Assembly: GCA_035547915.1 (NCBI GenBank)
Contig: DASZTS010000063.1
Coordinates: 1-23,529, forward strand
Direction of reading: 5' to 3'
DNA: 23,529 nucleotides
DNA from: DASSFG01 sp035547915
GTDB taxonomy: Bacteria; Planctomycetota; Planctomycetia; Pirellulales; JAICIG01
Part shown: positions 23,432 to 23,529 of the stretch, piece after piece
How the letters are laid out: every line of letters starts with the position of its first letter
Position numbering within the stretch: the first letter of the stretch is position 1
Notes under the pieces: model-generated
Told to the model about the DNA's origin: nothing
The model's input: only the letters and a program-made list of their open reading frames with translations
Database searches by the model: none
Made by a program: the position numbers and the translations under genes

Positions 23432-23529
23432 GTTGACCTGGGGAGTGAGCAAAGGTGCTGGGCTTGTCGCAGCCACTGGTTGAGCCAGCGCTCCGGAACA
23501 GCGTGTGGTAGTTTGTCCCTCGCACTTCC

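Larger units (their letters stand above)
23088..23529. other. Gene-free right edge with hairpins
   Basis: No convincing protein is encoded in the last 442 nt. The - strand frame at 23292-23525 has no domain or ribosome site. The region holds the upstream side of the 849-residue gene, a bidirectional terminator-like hairpin at 23207-23231 and an interleaved set of inverted arms at 23370-23431. Confidence 0.5.

Noticed and set aside
23292..23525. 77-residue - strand frame at the right edge
   Set aside because: It runs across the inverted arms at 23370-23431 and has no domain or start signal; probably not translated.
1..23529. CRISPR arrays, tRNA or rRNA genes, and complete insertion sequences
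   Set aside because: No regularly spaced repeats, no tRNA cloverleaf or rRNA segment, and no transposase frame were seen on either strand.

Overview
The window is GC-rich bacterial chromosome, most likely from a planctomycete (Pirellulales-like). The main evidence is two Tat-type DUF1501 proteins and a very large cytochrome-c-motif/DUF1549/DUF1553 protein, families typical of planctomycetes. A carboxypeptidase-regulatory-like surface protein, a Tyr-rich exported protein and several long lineage-type unknowns fit the same origin. No plasmid or phage gene, tRNA, rRNA or CRISPR array was found. All identifications come from reading motifs by eye; no database was searched.

Layout. Positions 1-3650 hold a CtBP-like D-2-hydroxyacid dehydrogenase and a 696-residue exported repeat protein on the + strand. 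A structured stretch at about 3653-3870 resembles the 5' (domain I) part of a group II intron, with no reverse transcriptase. From 9887 down to 3889 four genes run on the - strand: the 1100-residue DUF1549/DUF1553 protein, a GyrI/AraC-effector-like protein, a small membrane protein and a DUF1501 protein. From 10220 to 13380 a + strand cassette encodes a second DUF1501 protein, a 116-residue Tat-type small protein and a translationally coupled amidase. This cassette is bracketed by two copies, in opposite orientation, of a ~100-nt self-palindromic repeat (9948-10049 and 13407-13507). Next come a 74-residue membrane peptide, a 150-residue receiver-like unknown and the Mrp/ApbC iron-sulfur carrier ATPase. 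The - strand then carries a hybrid histidine kinase and a DUF1990 protein, followed by a + strand Tyr/Gly-rich secreted protein. The right part (- strand) holds transhydrogenase genes pntAB and pntB, without the NAD-binding alpha-1 gene next to them, and an 849-residue membrane-anchored unknown. The last 440 nt have no gene but contain strong hairpins and an interleaved set of inverted arms.

How the genes work together. The DUF1549/DUF1553 and DUF1501 proteins are probably a cell-envelope pair of unknown biochemical role. The amidase and its small partner look like a functional pair, possibly a GatA/GatC-like arrangement with an export signal on the small partner. PntAB and PntB form the membrane part of the proton-translocating transhydrogenase. 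The Mrp-type ATPase serves Fe-S cluster assembly. The most unusual features are the inverted palindromic repeats around the amidase cassette, the possible group II intron remnant and the missing pntAA.
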